Origin: Pictodentalium vernedei
Lineage: Eukaryota; Mollusca; Scaphopoda; Dentaliida; Dentaliidae
DNA: 64,000 bases
Reading direction: 5' to 3'
Assembly: GCA_031216915.1 (NCBI GenBank)
Contig: CM062296.1
Coordinates: forward strand, 793,223,823 to 793,287,822
The notes under the pieces are model-generated. The model searched no databases. It saw nothing but the letters and a program-made list of their open reading frames with translations, and was not told where the DNA came from. This document shows, piece by piece, positions 33,062 through 43,609 of the stretch. The translations under genes were made by a program, and so were the position numbers. Position 1 is the first letter of the stretch. The number at the start of each line of letters is the position of its first letter.

Positions 33062-35157
33062 ATGAAGGGACGTTGTTCAAATTGTAATAGGAAGAAATCT
33101 TCCTCTGACTTTCATGATCATTGTATTAATTGTAGTCAGTGTTCTCGCATTAATCCCTGTCCTATATGTGAACATTGGGATGAGAAACATTGGAAACGTG
33201 TGTCACGATATGTTGTTTCTGGAGAAAGAGCGATACCGGCTCTTTCTCCGCAAGGTCACTCTACTCTCTCAGTTTCTATTTCAGAGGAACCAGAACAGGG
33301 TGATGTTTCCATGTTATCTTCTTCAAGTGTGCGTCCGTCGTCACAAATGAATTCAGAGCTAGCGGCAAAAGTGCTCATGGAGATTAGACAAATGTCGTCC
33401 GCTAGCTCGCCCGGTGTAGCGTCCATTCACCGAATGGTTCGGCAGCCGGGTTCGTCCGATGCGGTCCAAGAGGAAATTTTGGGTGATGCGAGCACTATAA
33501 ACATAATAGATGCACACCCAGTGACGACGGATAGTAAGCGAGAACGGAGGAAGCCTTTGAGTCCGGTTCCTAGCTCGTCCAGGTCCAGCCGGGCCGCGAG
33601 CGAGAGAGGCCCCTCTCTCGTACAACAACATCTGGGACCAGATGTTGTGGTACAAAATGTGTCTTTAGCGGAGCATACGTCCGTCGCTCGGGACACTCCG
33701 TTGTATAAGCAGTCCGCAGAGACTGTTAAGGCTTCCTCTTCTCGTCAGCGCACACGACCGCACCTTGGCTACGTGACCGCCGATATATTACCAGCTTCGC
33801 CGATCAAGGATTCTTCGGCGACCAGGTCACACCATCCGGCAGCCAGGGATTCGAGACCGATGGACTCCGGACGTTCGCATAGGAAAAGTATGCGGGAGCC
33901 ATCTGATGCAGAGCTGCCCTCGGCGAAGCAGCGAAAGACTGCGCCTCCGCAGGTCTCGACGCCGGACATTCTTGTGCAGATATCACAGCTTATCGCAGCA
34001 TCCCAGCAGCCGACAGAAACGGTGTCGGATCGAGAATTATCCGACGGCGCTGGGTCGGTACGCTCCGCCGAAGCATCGGGGGCGGACGACCGGGAACATC
34101 ATGAGGTCCGACCGGATGGTGAAAGGGATACGGATGACTTGGAGCTATCCCTTTCGGAACAACATAAAGCTGCCGTGGACTTCATCCGGCACTTTCTCCC
34201 TCAAGTTGTTCCGTCGGGCCAGACTGCTGCGCTTCCGGACAAGAGAATTATAGCGTCATTGGACTCTGAATTTTTTGAGCGGTTCAGGGACATCGCTCCC
34301 GAGTTTCCGTCGCAGTCCAATAATGTTGCAAGAACATTTGAATTATTGAACGACGCTATATTTAAACTTGCTTCCAGGACGGGGGAAGCAGGTTTCTTGT
34401 CCGCTAATACTCTCAACCTGCCTTTCATTAATGCAAGGAATAAATTCGATACGGCAGGACAGGGTATACCGAGAGTTCCTCTGCGTATGGACGACGAGGC
34501 GGAAGACTATCATTACCGTCGTCAGCTTCTATTCCAACCGCGGTGTTGGAAACAGCTATTGCGTCTAACAGAGCCAATTTAGATGCCTTATCTTACGCAG
34601 ATCACCTTACTAAGGCGTTATCACTGCGCCTTCAGGGGAAAGAGTTTCAGGATATACAATCCTCTTTAAGACTTCTTTCAAGGGCAGTAGCTTATTCCAC
34701 GTGTAACTCTGCCCTTTCAGTGGCAAATCTGGAGTTGGTTAGACGTGACGCAGCCCTAGCTACATCCACACTAGTGGATTCTAAGGTGAAGAACTCTCTT
34801 AGAGTCGCTTCGGTCTCAGGAGAACTTCTCTTTGACGGCAAGCTTTCCGCTATTTATGATAAAATTACAAAGAAAGCTAAGGATTCTCTGTTGTTCAAAT
34901 CTGCTCCTAAGAAGTCGGATACAGCAGACACGAATAAGACAGGCACTTCTGGGTCTAATGCGCCCAAGAGAGGTTCCTATAGAGGTTCCGGTGCGTCCTC
35001 TTGGTCTTATTCGAGAGACCGTCAGGATAGCGACTCTCGTTCGGGACGTCCTTCAGGCCGGGACAATCGGTCGGACGCCCCGAGGTCGACGGGGCGAGGT
35101 GCGGGTCGTGGAAGACGTGGTTTCTCCTACCGCAGGCCTCGCAGGTCCAGGAGGTGA
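33062..35157 (+). pseudogene. DIRS A1 gag-like gene, frameshifted
   Basis: Starts at the ATG of MKGRCSNCNRKK. The frame is open to 34582 only because a 7-base deletion (after GAAGAC at about 34507, relative to A2) shifts it; the original frame continues at 34543-35157. The N-terminal 45 residues hold a Cys/His cluster (CSNC, HCINCSQC, CPICEHWDEKHW), followed by a long Ser/Arg/Pro-rich region, a part with SLSEQHKAAVDFIRHFLPQ and NRANLDALSYADHLTKALS, and an Arg/Gly/Ser-rich basic tail. By position and composition this is the nucleocapsid-like protein of DIRS elements. Non-functional in this copy. Confidence 0.8.
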
Positions 35158-37147
35158 TGGCTTAAACCTCTATCGCGTTCCGGTTGGCGGAAGGTTGTCG
35201 AGCTTTTCACAAGAATGGGCCTCGATTACGGACGACCCTTGGGTGAGAGGAGTGACTTCGGAAGGTCTAAAGATATCCTTCAAACGAAAGCCTCCATTAA
35301 CTCGAAGTCCAAAGTGGACTCATCTTCCGTCAAATCCGCAGAAAAGAGACGCTCTGTTATCAGAGGTGCAGTCTCTTTTAATGAAGAACGCGGTAGAGGT
35401 CGTAGAAAACCAGGAATCTCCGGGATTCTACAGCCATCTGTTTCTGGTTCCGAAACCAGACGGCTCGTTCCGTCCAGTCATAGATTTGAGCTGGATAAAC
35501 AAGCTGATCATCGCTCCGAAGTTTTATATGGAGACGATTCGATCGGTCAGAGCGAGTATTCGGGTGAACGATTATGCAACGAGCATAGATCTCAAAGATG
35601 CGTACTTTCACGTCATGGTACATCCGACATTCCGAAAGTATCTACGCTTCGCAGTCCTAGGAGTGGTGTATCAATTCCGGGCGATGTGCTTCGGATTGAA
35701 TCTAGCACCCTGGGCTTTCACTCGGGTAATGAACTCGGTAATGATCTACTTCCGAGCTCATTCGTCTGCGGTAACGTCGGCCTACCTGGACGACCTTCTT
35801 CAGAGGTACGGCAACGAGTTAACACTTCAGAACGATGTTCAGAATCTTCTTCTATTGCTCCGACGTCTCGGTTTTATAGTAAACGAGGAGAAGTCGGATC
35901 TGGTGCCGTCCAAGTCATTCACTCATCTGGGAATGAGCTTCGAGACGCACAACAATCTCGTTCGTCTGCCGTTAACCAGAGCGAAATTAGTCAGTTGTTA
36001 CGCTCGTTATTGTCTGCACGCAGACAAAGTCACGGCGAGAGAATTTATGAGACTGATAGGTCTGTGCTGAGCCGCCGCGGATCTCATTCCGATGGGGCGG
36101 TTACGCACACATCCTCTTCAAATTTTCCTGACTCAGAATTGGAGTGTGAAAATTCATTCGCTCGATGTAGACGTTCTCTTGTCAGATCAAGTGAAACAAG
36201 AGATTCAGACTTGGGCAAACATTCAGTGGTTAACTCAAGGAGTTCCGCTGCAGTTGCCGGATCCGAGTTTTACCGTTATGACGGATGCCAGTCAAACAGG
36301 TTGGGGTGCATCATTAATCCCAACGGATTCGAGATGCCAGGGTCTTTGGGATCCGCAATTCCTGTGCAAGCACATAAACATCAAGGAAATGATGTCAATT
36401 TGGCTTGCGTTACGTCACTGGATGGACATTATTCACGATGCTCATGTCCAAATCCTATCCGACAATATGACAGTAGTGGCGTATATACGGAATCAGGGAG
36501 GCACTCATTCAGTTCCGTTGTTCAATCTAACGGAAAGAATCCTTCTGTTTGCGTTAGAACATCACGTTCTTCTTTCGGTCCGTCACATACCGGGTCGTCT
36601 GAATGTGCTAGCAGACTCCCTTTCACGAAAGGGTCGCTTGTTGCCGTCGGAGTGGACTCTCAACAAACAAGTATTCAATCAGATTTGCTACCAATGGGAA
36701 CGGCCAATGATAGACTTATTTGCGACACATCTCAACAATCAGTTGCAGACGTATGTGTCTCCGTGTCCGGATCCAAGAGCATTTGCAGTAGATGCTCTGT
36801 CGATCCCTTGGGACGGAATGATAGGATATGCGTATCCTCCAGCGCCGTTAATTCAACAAGTATTGCTAAAGATAAAACAATCTCAATGCAAGATTCTGTT
36901 GGTAGCATCTCTGTCGCCACAGAGACCGTGGATAAATCTACTCAGGTGTCTGTTGTGGGACCTACCGCGGAAGCTTCCTCCACGGGAGGATCTTCTTTCG
37001 CAGGGGAAATCGCGCCAACTCCATCACAACCTGCAAGGTCTCAACCTTCACGTTTTTCCGTTGTGCGGTCCTTCTTGCATGGCAAGCACTTTACAGGACG
37101 AGCAGTGGACGCGATTTCTAACTGTAGGAGGACCTCCTCTTCGCTAA
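34832..37147 (+). pseudogene. DIRS A1 RT / RNase H / methylase, one nonsense codon
   Basis: The frame is open except for TGA at 36068-36070, where A2 has GGA (Gly in 'LIGLCGAAADLIP'). RT motifs: GFYSHLFLVPKPDGSFRPV, SIDLKDAYFHVMVHP, QFRAMCFGLNLAPWAFTR and YLDD at 35783-35794. RNase H follows (VMTDASQTGW, NIKEMMSIWLAL, LSDNMTVVAY, NVLADSLSR), then the Dam-like domain (MIDLFATHLNNQLQTYVSP, FAVDALSIPWD, YAYPP). The stop falls between RT and RNase H, so a truncated RT could still be made. The upstream part of the frame (34832 to about 35130) overlaps gag and is probably not a real N-terminus. Confidence 0.87.
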
Positions 37148-38103
37148 ACTATGCGGCTAAGTGGAAGGTTTTTCGTCGTTGGTGTAGGGATCATTCTGTA
37201 GATATATTCGATCCCTCTATACCAGACATTGCAAACTTTCTAGTATACTTGTTTGACGAAATCAAACTGCAGCCTGTTACTATAAAGGGTTATAGATCTA
37301 TGTTATCTGATACCTATGCACATCATGATAGTTTACAAATTGGATCTAATGTCTCTTTATCGAAGTTGGTTAGAAACTTTTCGATAAATAGACCCAGAAC
37401 TCTTAGATTAATTCCTAAGTGGAATTTAGCTTGGGTTCTTCTTAAATTGAAGGAAAAGCCATTTGAATCTCTTGGGACAGTAGATTTCAAATTCTTATCT
37501 TATAAGACAGCTTTTCTCTTAGCTTTCTCTTCTGCTAGAAGAGTCAGTGAGCTTCATGCACTATCGGTGGATGATTCTCACTATCGTAGTGTCGGGAACA
37601 CTATCACCTTCACTACTAATGTGGGTTTTTTAGCTAAGAATCAGGCTCCTAATAAATATCCGGAACCTATTGTTATTAAGGCTCTTCCGTCTTCAGGCGG
37701 GCGTAGGCCTTTACTCTGTCCTGTTAGAGCATTACGTATCTATAAACAGAGATCTCAGTTTATCAGAAAGGGACGGAAACGTTTCTTTCTGTCTTTGATG
37801 CCTAATAGAAAGGACATTTCAGTCCATTCTATTGCTAGATGGATTCAGTTAACTATCCGTACTGCTTATGAAGATTTATCTTCTTCTCAGCAGTCTGTGC
37901 TTAAGATTTCTGCTCATGAAGTAAGAGCTCTTTCTACTTCCTGGGCTTATGCTAATAGTGTTGCTATTACAGATTTAATGAAGGCTGCTTATTGGTCTCA
38001 GCCATCCACATTTACAAATTTTTATCTCAGAAATATTGAGTCCATTTCTGGAGACCTGCATTGTTTAGGTCCGTTATCTGTTGCTCAGAATGTCGTCCAC
38101 TAA
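35215..38103 (+). CDS. DIRS A1 tyrosine recombinase (long overlapping frame)
   Basis: 962-codon frame, intact here. Only the last ~340 residues, from about 37090 (SNCRRTSSSLNYAAKWKVF), look like a recombinase. Catalytic residues: Arg in SSARRVSELHALS, His-x-x-Arg in HEVRALSTSWA (37915-37926), Trp in AAYWSQPSTF, and the presumed nucleophilic Tyr in FTNFYLRNIE (38023-38025). The first ~620 residues are a Ser/Arg-rich reading in a second frame of the RT/RH/MT gene and may be unexpressed. The protein would join the circular cDNA and integrate it without target duplication. Confidence 0.82.
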   Translation: MGLDYGRPLGERSDFGRSKDILQTKASINSKSKVDSSSVKSAEKRRSVIRGAVSFNEERGRGRRKPGISGILQPSVSGSETRRLVPSSHRFELDKQADHRSEVLYGDDSIGQSEYSGERLCNEHRSQRCVLSRHGTSDIPKVSTLRSPRSGVSIPGDVLRIESSTLGFHSGNELGNDLLPSSFVCGNVGLPGRPSSEVRQRVNTSERCSESSSIAPTSRFYSKRGEVGSGAVQVIHSSGNELRDAQQSRSSAVNQSEISQLLRSLLSARRQSHGERIYETDRSVLSRRGSHSDGAVTHTSSSNFPDSELECENSFARCRRSLVRSSETRDSDLGKHSVVNSRSSAAVAGSEFYRYDGCQSNRLGCIINPNGFEMPGSLGSAIPVQAHKHQGNDVNLACVTSLDGHYSRCSCPNPIRQYDSSGVYTESGRHSFSSVVQSNGKNPSVCVRTSRSSFGPSHTGSSECASRLPFTKGSLVAVGVDSQQTSIQSDLLPMGTANDRLICDTSQQSVADVCVSVSGSKSICSRCSVDPLGRNDRICVSSSAVNSTSIAKDKTISMQDSVGSISVATETVDKSTQVSVVGPTAEASSTGGSSFAGEIAPTPSQPARSQPSRFSVVRSFLHGKHFTGRAVDAISNCRRTSSSLNYAAKWKVFRRWCRDHSVDIFDPSIPDIANFLVYLFDEIKLQPVTIKGYRSMLSDTYAHHDSLQIGSNVSLSKLVRNFSINRPRTLRLIPKWNLAWVLLKLKEKPFESLGTVDFKFLSYKTAFLLAFSSARRVSELHALSVDDSHYRSVGNTITFTTNVGFLAKNQAPNKYPEPIVIKALPSSGGRRPLLCPVRALRIYKQRSQFIRKGRKRFFLSLMPNRKDISVHSIARWIQLTIRTAYEDLSSSQQSVLKISAHEVRALSTSWAYANSVAITDLMKAAYWSQPSTFTNFYLRNIESISGDLHCLGPLSVAQNVVH

Positions 38104-38717
38104 ACAGTTGCAACTATAGTTATGCAGGCTTTCTGTTCCGGCAGTGACTCCGTCCGGCTGCCCTCTTCGCTCTGGGCTATTTGACCCAGGGCAAGGGGAA
38201 GGGGGGGGGGGGGGGGGGGGGGGGGGGGCGGGTGTTCCCTTAGGTCACCTGCTTTATAGTGAAAAGCAAGGGAATGCCTCCTCCAAGTCAGTATTTCTGA
38301 GTCGCTTCCGGGATGGTTTTAAAGTGTAATATTAATGTTAAAATTCATTCATGTCTTATTTTTAAAGTGTAGCTCGGTGTGAAGCATTTGTATATGTCAA
38401 GTGTCAAACGGGCTTTAATATACAATACTCGGACACTTTTAAATGACTATAAAGAGTCTCAATTCTCTGGACTACTTTATTTATTGGCTTGCTTTAAAAA
38501 TAATTAGTATAAGGGTTATACTGGATGTTAATAGAGAACATGAATGTTATTGTGCTCAATTATTAAGGGTAGTGTATCTTTCTAATTTAATATTAAATAA
38601 GAAAGATACATGTAAAGCCTAATACTCCTTTTCTCCTTAAGGGGTTACCTCTTTACTATATAGTTGAGCTTATTGGATTTTCCTCTATGTCCTAGGCCCT
38701 CCAGCCTGTTTACTATT
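38104..38717 (+). other. DIRS A1 3' untranslated region with long G tract
   Basis: Contains a G homopolymer of roughly 28 at about 38200-38228. The corresponding tract in A2 (63147-63165) is shorter. No coding potential. Confidence 0.6.
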
Positions 38718-38805
38718 CAGCTAAGTCTGGGTCATTGGTACAGTATAAAAATGTTAAAAAATTTATAGTAATTTATATATTTTTTATACTTACCAATGAC
38801 CCAGA
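38718..38805. repeat. DIRS A1 internal complementary region (circle junction complement)
   Basis: 38718-38752 is the exact reverse complement of the first 35 bases of the element; 38753-38805 is the exact reverse complement of its last ~53 bases. Together they are the complement of a right-end/left-end junction (..TTTTTTAAC|ATTTTTAT..), the feature proposed to template circular DIRS cDNA. Confidence 0.93.
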
Positions 38806-38883
38806 TGGGGATGGCCCTCCCTGGAGTTGGGAACTCTTGCCTCCCCGCTGAGTACATAGCGCTGACCAGGCACTGCCAGTAAG

Positions 38884-39070
38884 AATGATAATTGGCGCCA
38901 ATTTTGGGACGTCTGCGTCACTGCGCATGCGCAGTAGAGGCGTAGTATGGAGGTCCTTTAGGACATGATTTCTTTTTGTTTTGGATGCAAATTTTGGGGA
39001 TTGGGGGGCAAAATTTGTGTTTGGCCCTGGTTTTGTTAGAGTTAGCACCAGCTAAGTCTGGGTCATTGGT
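38884..39070 (-). repeat. DIRS A1 right inverted terminal repeat
   Basis: Complement of 31987-32174 with very few differences. Carries GACGTCTGCG and GTTAGAGTTAGC, the same variants as the left ITR of this copy and unlike A2. Confidence 0.9.
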
Positions 39071-40109
39071 AAGTATAAAAAATATATAAATTACTATAAA
39101 TTTTTTAACTTTTGGTATGTTAGTCTAACATGGTGGCCTACAGAACAGGTTTGGGTTTTGTTCCGCTCCACTGATTTTTACCAAAATTACGGCCCCATAG
39201 ACTTTGAAAAGTTCATCATAATTACAGTTTTCCAGGCTTTTTCTCTACATGCTTCCAGATATTGAGCTGATTTTTGGTATGTTTGTCTAACATGGTGGCC
39301 TACAGTTCAAGTTTGCATTTTGTTCTGCTCCACTGATTTTTACCGATATTACGGCCCTTCAACTTTGAAAAGTTCATCAAAATTACAGTTTTCCGGACTT
39401 TTTTTCTTCGCGCTTTCAGATATTATTGAAATTACGGCCATTTTAGTATGTGAGTCTCCCACAATGACTTACAGATCAAGTTTACGTTTCGTTCTGCTCG
39501 GTAGATCTTTGCGGAAATTACGGGCCCTGGACTCTGAAAAATACAAGTAACAGATTTCCGGGTCATTTTCCTAAAAATTACAGTTTTCCGGACTTTTTTT
39601 CTACACGCTTCCATTTATTATCTAAATTATGGCCATTTTAGTATGTGAATCTACCACAATGACTTACAGATGAAGTTCGCGTTTCGTTCTGTGCGGCTGA
39701 TTTTTGCAAAAATTACGGGCTCTGAACTCTGAAAAATACAAGTAAATCTTAACATGGCTCCACATTTCAATTAACATTAATTCTGCTTGAATTCTTTCAA
39801 TACCATTGAAACTACAGAACACTGTTTTCTGCAATATTCCTAGAATCTATGTTTATTTTTAAAAAAATGATCAGAGCTTGAAATATCGGGGTGCGTGGGG
39901 TATGTGAGAGTGCTCACTAAGGTTCTATGTTTTTTTTTGAACTGGTGAATTTGAAAATTAAGTGGGTAGATGTGGTCGATTCATTAGGTAATTGGTAAAG
40001 ATTCACCATTCAAGGATCCAAAATTGGCACTGTAGATGTTCAATTTTACTGCTTCGTGAGTTTTTACCAGAGTTTGAAATGCATGTGATTTGACTCCGAA
40101 CATTTTTCA

Positions 40110-40370
40110 TACAGTACGTGGAGAGTGTATTATCACTAAATCACCTGCAGAGTGGAGATTCCACCAAAGCAATAATTGCAGATTTATTGCAAAGCATAAC
40201 CAGCACAAGCAAAGTTTCAGCCAATGGACCTCTGGGTTTACCCCGGAGGTCCATTGGCTGAAACTTTGCTTGTGCTTTTTGTTGATATGTGCAAAATTTG
40301 AAAGTTATAGCTTGGGTGATAACTCCATTCTGCAGGTGATTTAGTTACAGTCCACTCTCCACGTACTGTA
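40110..40370. mobile_element. TA-flanked MITE (ACAGTACGTGGAGAG family)
   Basis: TA CAGTACGTGGAGAGTG at the left, CCACTCTCCACGTACTG TA at the right. Inside is a long hairpin with arms AGCACAAGCAAAGTTTCAGC / complement around the same CCAATGGACCTC core that occurs in the CAGTTAAAAC family at 1140 and 21193, though the termini differ. Confidence 0.72.
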
Positions 40371-40790
40371 AGTTACAATGGGAACGAAATATTTGACTGT
40401 TGTTTTCTGGGATTTTTGGTCCAAAGCTGATCCCGTCCGGGAGGCCGGGAACTACACTGAAATTCTGGGATTTTCCTGGGCATTCTGGGAGAGTTAACAT
40501 GTCTGTGTTCAAGGCAAGTGATTTTGAAAAGAGTATGTTATTTTCTTCATACAACTGTATCTTAGATGCTACTATAACACCTGTGAAATGATTAAAATAA
40601 CTTGTATGATAATCACAGGAAAAATTTGCTTTGCATTGATTCTGAGCTCAGCTAAACATAGCAAGGAAGTTGAAATTAACGAATAAGAACAAAACATTGC
40701 ATCCGGTATATTAAGGCACCAACATTGCTGTGTCTGTGTTAGTAGTAGTCTATGTAACAGGATACTTCACCTCTGTTCTATCTTTTCTCG

Positions 40791-41601
40791 GATTGTAGGA
40801 TAAAATACCCTCGGACAAAATACCCTTAGGACATAATACCCTCAAAAAAAAATACCCTTAGGACATAATACCCTCAATGGGTAGGACAAAATACCCTCGG
40901 ACAAAATACCCTCAGACCAAATGTATATAAAGTTGGATTTTTGTAGCAATTTTGTCTACTTTTGAAGTAATTATTGCTTTGAAAACTGCGTATGAGATCA
41001 ACTGATCTGTTTTAATAGAATTGTTTGGCAAAGCATTCTGAGCTCTGTCAAACAAGATAAAATGACTTAAATATTTTATATTTCTTATAAAATATCAAAT
41101 AATAATATATATATCTTGTCTGAGAGAGCGCAAATCATTAAGTTAGAAATAAAGAATTCATTCATCAAAAATATCAAAATTCACTTATTTATTCCTCACC
41201 AAATTATTATTAGATATTTCATAAGAAATAAGATTTGTTAAAAATCTTTGTTTTGTACTTCATTTTTGATTTGTTTCATGTTCTGTGCTATCTGCCATTT
41301 ATATTGTGCTTCATATTCATTTGCTATCTGCCATTGGTATTGTGCTTCATATCTATTTAGTTTAATAAAAAAAATTTAAAATATTGGTACTTGTTATTTC
41401 AAACAAAACAACAGCTAGTGCCTCAGATGCAATTACCCCCCCCCCCCCCTCCAAATCCAACTTTATATACATTTGGTCTGAGGGTATTTTGTCCGAGGGT
41501 ATTTTGACCTACCCATTGAGGGTATTATGTCCTAAGGGTATTTTTTTTTAGGGTATTATGTCCTAAGGGTATTTTGTGTGAGGGTATTTTGTCCGGATAC
41601 C
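40791..41601. mobile_element. Long-TIR DNA element with 9-bp duplication (Mutator-like)
   Basis: Terminal inverted repeats of about 140 bases are built from short units such as GGACAAAATACCCTC and GGACATAATACCCTC. The left runs 40791-40935, the right about 41455-41601. The flanks CTTTTCTCG (40782-40790) and CTTTTCTCG (41602-41610) are an exact 9-base direct repeat, the duplication length of Mutator-like elements. The interior is AT-rich without a transposase. Confidence 0.75.
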
Positions 41602-41725
41602 CTTTTCTCGCACTCCATAAATATCAGAACTAATGTCTCCCATTCCAAATGTGTATTTAGACCATTTTTTTTTCATGAATTCCAGTCCTAAAAAGTCAAA
41701 ATTGTCTATTAAGTAGGTATATGTA

Positions 41726-42070
41726 TTTATTTATTTATTGGTGTTTAAGGTCACATATTTATGCACAATGGCTAATCATGACCGTGACAGTTTTACGGGT
41801 GGAGGAAGCCGGAGTACCCGGAGAGAACCACCGAGCAACGACGAGCAGCTGCCAGCTTCCCAACATCGTAACTCGCGTTAGATTGGTTGGAGACATGCAC
41901 ACCATCGACGTGCAGTACGCCACAGTACACGGCGTCATCGTGCCCCCACACGGGCAATGGAGATGAAGTGTCTTGCCCAAGGACACAACGTAGTTGCCGC
42001 AGGTGGGATTCGAACCGAGGACCTCTCGGTTTGCAGCCTGCACCTCTACCTACTGAGCCACCGTGCTCCC
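41726..42070 (-). mobile_element. SINE with tRNA-derived head
   Basis: Minus strand. Head GGGAGCACGGTGGCTCAGTA with A box (TGGCTCAGTAGGTAGAGG, 42043-42060) and B box (GGTTCGAATCCC, 42005-42016), body GTTGTGTCCTTGGGCAAGAC onward, tail (AATA)n at 41726-41740. An exact 14-base duplication AGTAGGTATATGTA at 41712-41725 and 42071-42084 shows a fairly recent insertion by LINE machinery. Confidence 0.9.
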
Positions 42071-42084
42071 AGTAGGTATATGTA

Positions 42085-43275
42085 ATAGAAATCTACTGAA
42101 ATACCAAATAAATCTATTTTTAAGTGGAAACAGTTCAATATAAGCTTTAAGCTTACTGCTCAATCCACAGTTTGTAATTTGTTGAATTTTGTTCTATACA
42201 GATATTTGAAATAAAATATTATTTAAACGATATAAATATACTGTGCATATAGGCTAAAACGGCCTGTCAGGGCAAAGCCAGTCTATAAGGGAGGAGGCCC
42301 CCCTCCCCTACTTTCAAGTTCAGATATATGTATATATTTCTTCTCTCTGTGTTGTAAGCACACAGGTTTTAATTAGATAATTAGCCTTAGGCGATTCACA
42401 GTGGGATACTTTTTTTGGCATATTACTAGTCAGAAAAAGATGTCTTCTGGCACTTATAATACCTGTTTGTAATCGTATGCGTCCATTTGATTTGTTCCTG
42501 TAATTTGTTACATGTTATCAATGTTCTTGTCATCTATCTCGGTTGATACTTAGACAATAAATATCTTATCTTATGTATCTTATAAATTAATTCCAATCAT
42601 CATGGCTATCAAGTATATTATTTCTCGGGATATGCTTGATAGCAGATTTTATCTTCAGAAATGTCGCGTGTCAGGTTTAGGCATCCGAGTTTGGCCCGTG
42701 CCTGGATTCCGACACTCCTTGTTGGCTTGTCCCCCAATATTTTTAATGGCAAGGCTAAACAACCCCCATGTCACTCCTCCCACTTGGATAGAGGTGTTCT
42801 GACACGGCCTTATAATTTATGGAGAGCCATAACTCCTGTTCCCTGTGGCCCCTGAAAAGTTAAAATAACCCTCTGCACACTGCTGTTGGAAAATCAAAAT
42901 TTTAACCGGCAATTTTACCCCACAATGCAACAGAACATTTAACCAATTCAGTCTTGCTTGACAGAGCTCATTGGAGAGAGTTAAGGGAAGCCATAATTGC
43001 TCTCTTGAAACTTTAAAAGAAAGCTCTCCTTAATTTTGATTAAATACCAAAATGACAGTTAAAGTCAGTCAATTGGAATATGGTTCTCTCTTCCTCTGAG
43101 TGATTTAAGGAGGTCTGCTATGGTTTTCCTGTGATTTTCAGTTGACCTGACCTGGTAAATCTCAACACTACTCTTTATTGTAAAGTATGTGACACACTGC
43201 ACAAAGGTAATTTTGTAAACTGCTTAAATTATACAACTGAACGAACATCAAAATTATGAAGACTTTTCAAGCCAG
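42085..43275. other. Intron; possible LINE 3' UTR at about 42205-42570
   Basis: Around 42540-42575 the phrase GACAATAAATATCTTATCTT resembles a LINE 3' end with a short-unit tail, with non-coding sequence before it. This is a weak call. A short palindromic phrase at 42955-42975 (GACAGAGCTCATTGGAG) recalls the pogo-like MITE core. Otherwise unassigned. Confidence 0.3.
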
Positions 43276-43530
43276 AAAATAACCAGACTGACATCTGCAA
43301 AATGAGGTCCCCAGAGGGTGAATTTAGTGATGCTACCCTGCATAGCAGGGTAGCATCACTAAATTTACCCTCTGTGAACCTTGGTGAACCTCAATCTGAA
43401 TCAGGGTCTCAAAACTAAACAGAAAGAGGTACCCAGAGGATAAATTGACCCACTGTATAGTGTATCATCAAATTCACCCTCTGGGGACCTCATTCTGCAT
43501 ATGTCAGACTGCTTATTTTCAGGCCTGAGA
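43276..43530. repeat. Dispersed repeat with perfect internal hairpin
   Basis: A hairpin with arms AGAGGGTGAATTTAGTGATG-CTACCCTG and complement lies at 43313-43373. The right end (CACCCTCTGGGGACCTCATT..TCAGACTGCTTATTTTCAGG) is repeated at the start of the window. The left and right ends (CTGACATCTGCAAAATGAGG / CCTCATTCTGCATATGTCAG) are themselves inverted repeats, so this is a complete small element. Confidence 0.6.
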
Positions 43531-43609
43531 CTCTCAAAAGTCTATTAATGTAGGCTTGGACTTTGAAAATACATTTTAGGTGGACTTATTATGTGTAATT
43601 TGTTTTTAG

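Larger units (their letters stand above)
31974..39109 (+). mobile_element. DIRS-type retrotransposon A1, complete with damaged ORFs
   Basis: A 7,136-base element with left end ATTTTTATACTGTACCAATG and right end ..ATAAATTTTTTAAC. It has inverted terminal repeats, an internal complementary region, a gag-like ORF, RT/RNase H/methylase and a tyrosine recombinase. It is inserted in a 161-bp tandem monomer: joining the flanks (..GAGCTGAT + TTTTGGTATG..) restores the monomer exactly, with no target duplication, as expected for integration by a tyrosine recombinase. It differs from A2 by scattered substitutions, a 7-base gag deletion and small UTR indels. It lies in the WDTC1 intron in sense orientation. 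Confidence 0.93.
30866..39920. repeat. Hairpin-headed tandem-repeat element, ~161-bp monomers, split by DIRS A1
   Basis: The head reads TTATACCCCACGCAACGAAG, TTGCGGGGGTATAAT and (CAGT/CCGT)n. Monomers contain CACGCTTCCAGATATTGAGC, TTGGTATGTTAGTCTAACAT and TTCCGCTCCACTGATTTTTA at about 30989, 31149, 31309, 31470, 31632, 31793 and 31954. The array continues at 39110-39760. The tail GGTGCGTGGGGTATGTGAGA near 39890 mirrors the head. DIRS copy A1 occupies 31974-39109. Alternate monomers are more alike (spacing 323), as shown by two minus-strand frames with near-identical translations at 31195 and 31518. Confidence 0.7.

Noticed and set aside
35215..37080. First ~620 codons of the recombinase frame as an independent protein
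   Set aside because: It lies over conserved RT/RH/MT coding sequence and reads as Ser/Arg-rich low complexity with no motif. Kept only as a finding about overlap.
40798..40925. CRISPR-like regularly spaced repeats
   Set aside because: Units are contiguous short tandem repeats forming a TIR, mirrored at the other end; no spacers, and the context is eukaryotic.
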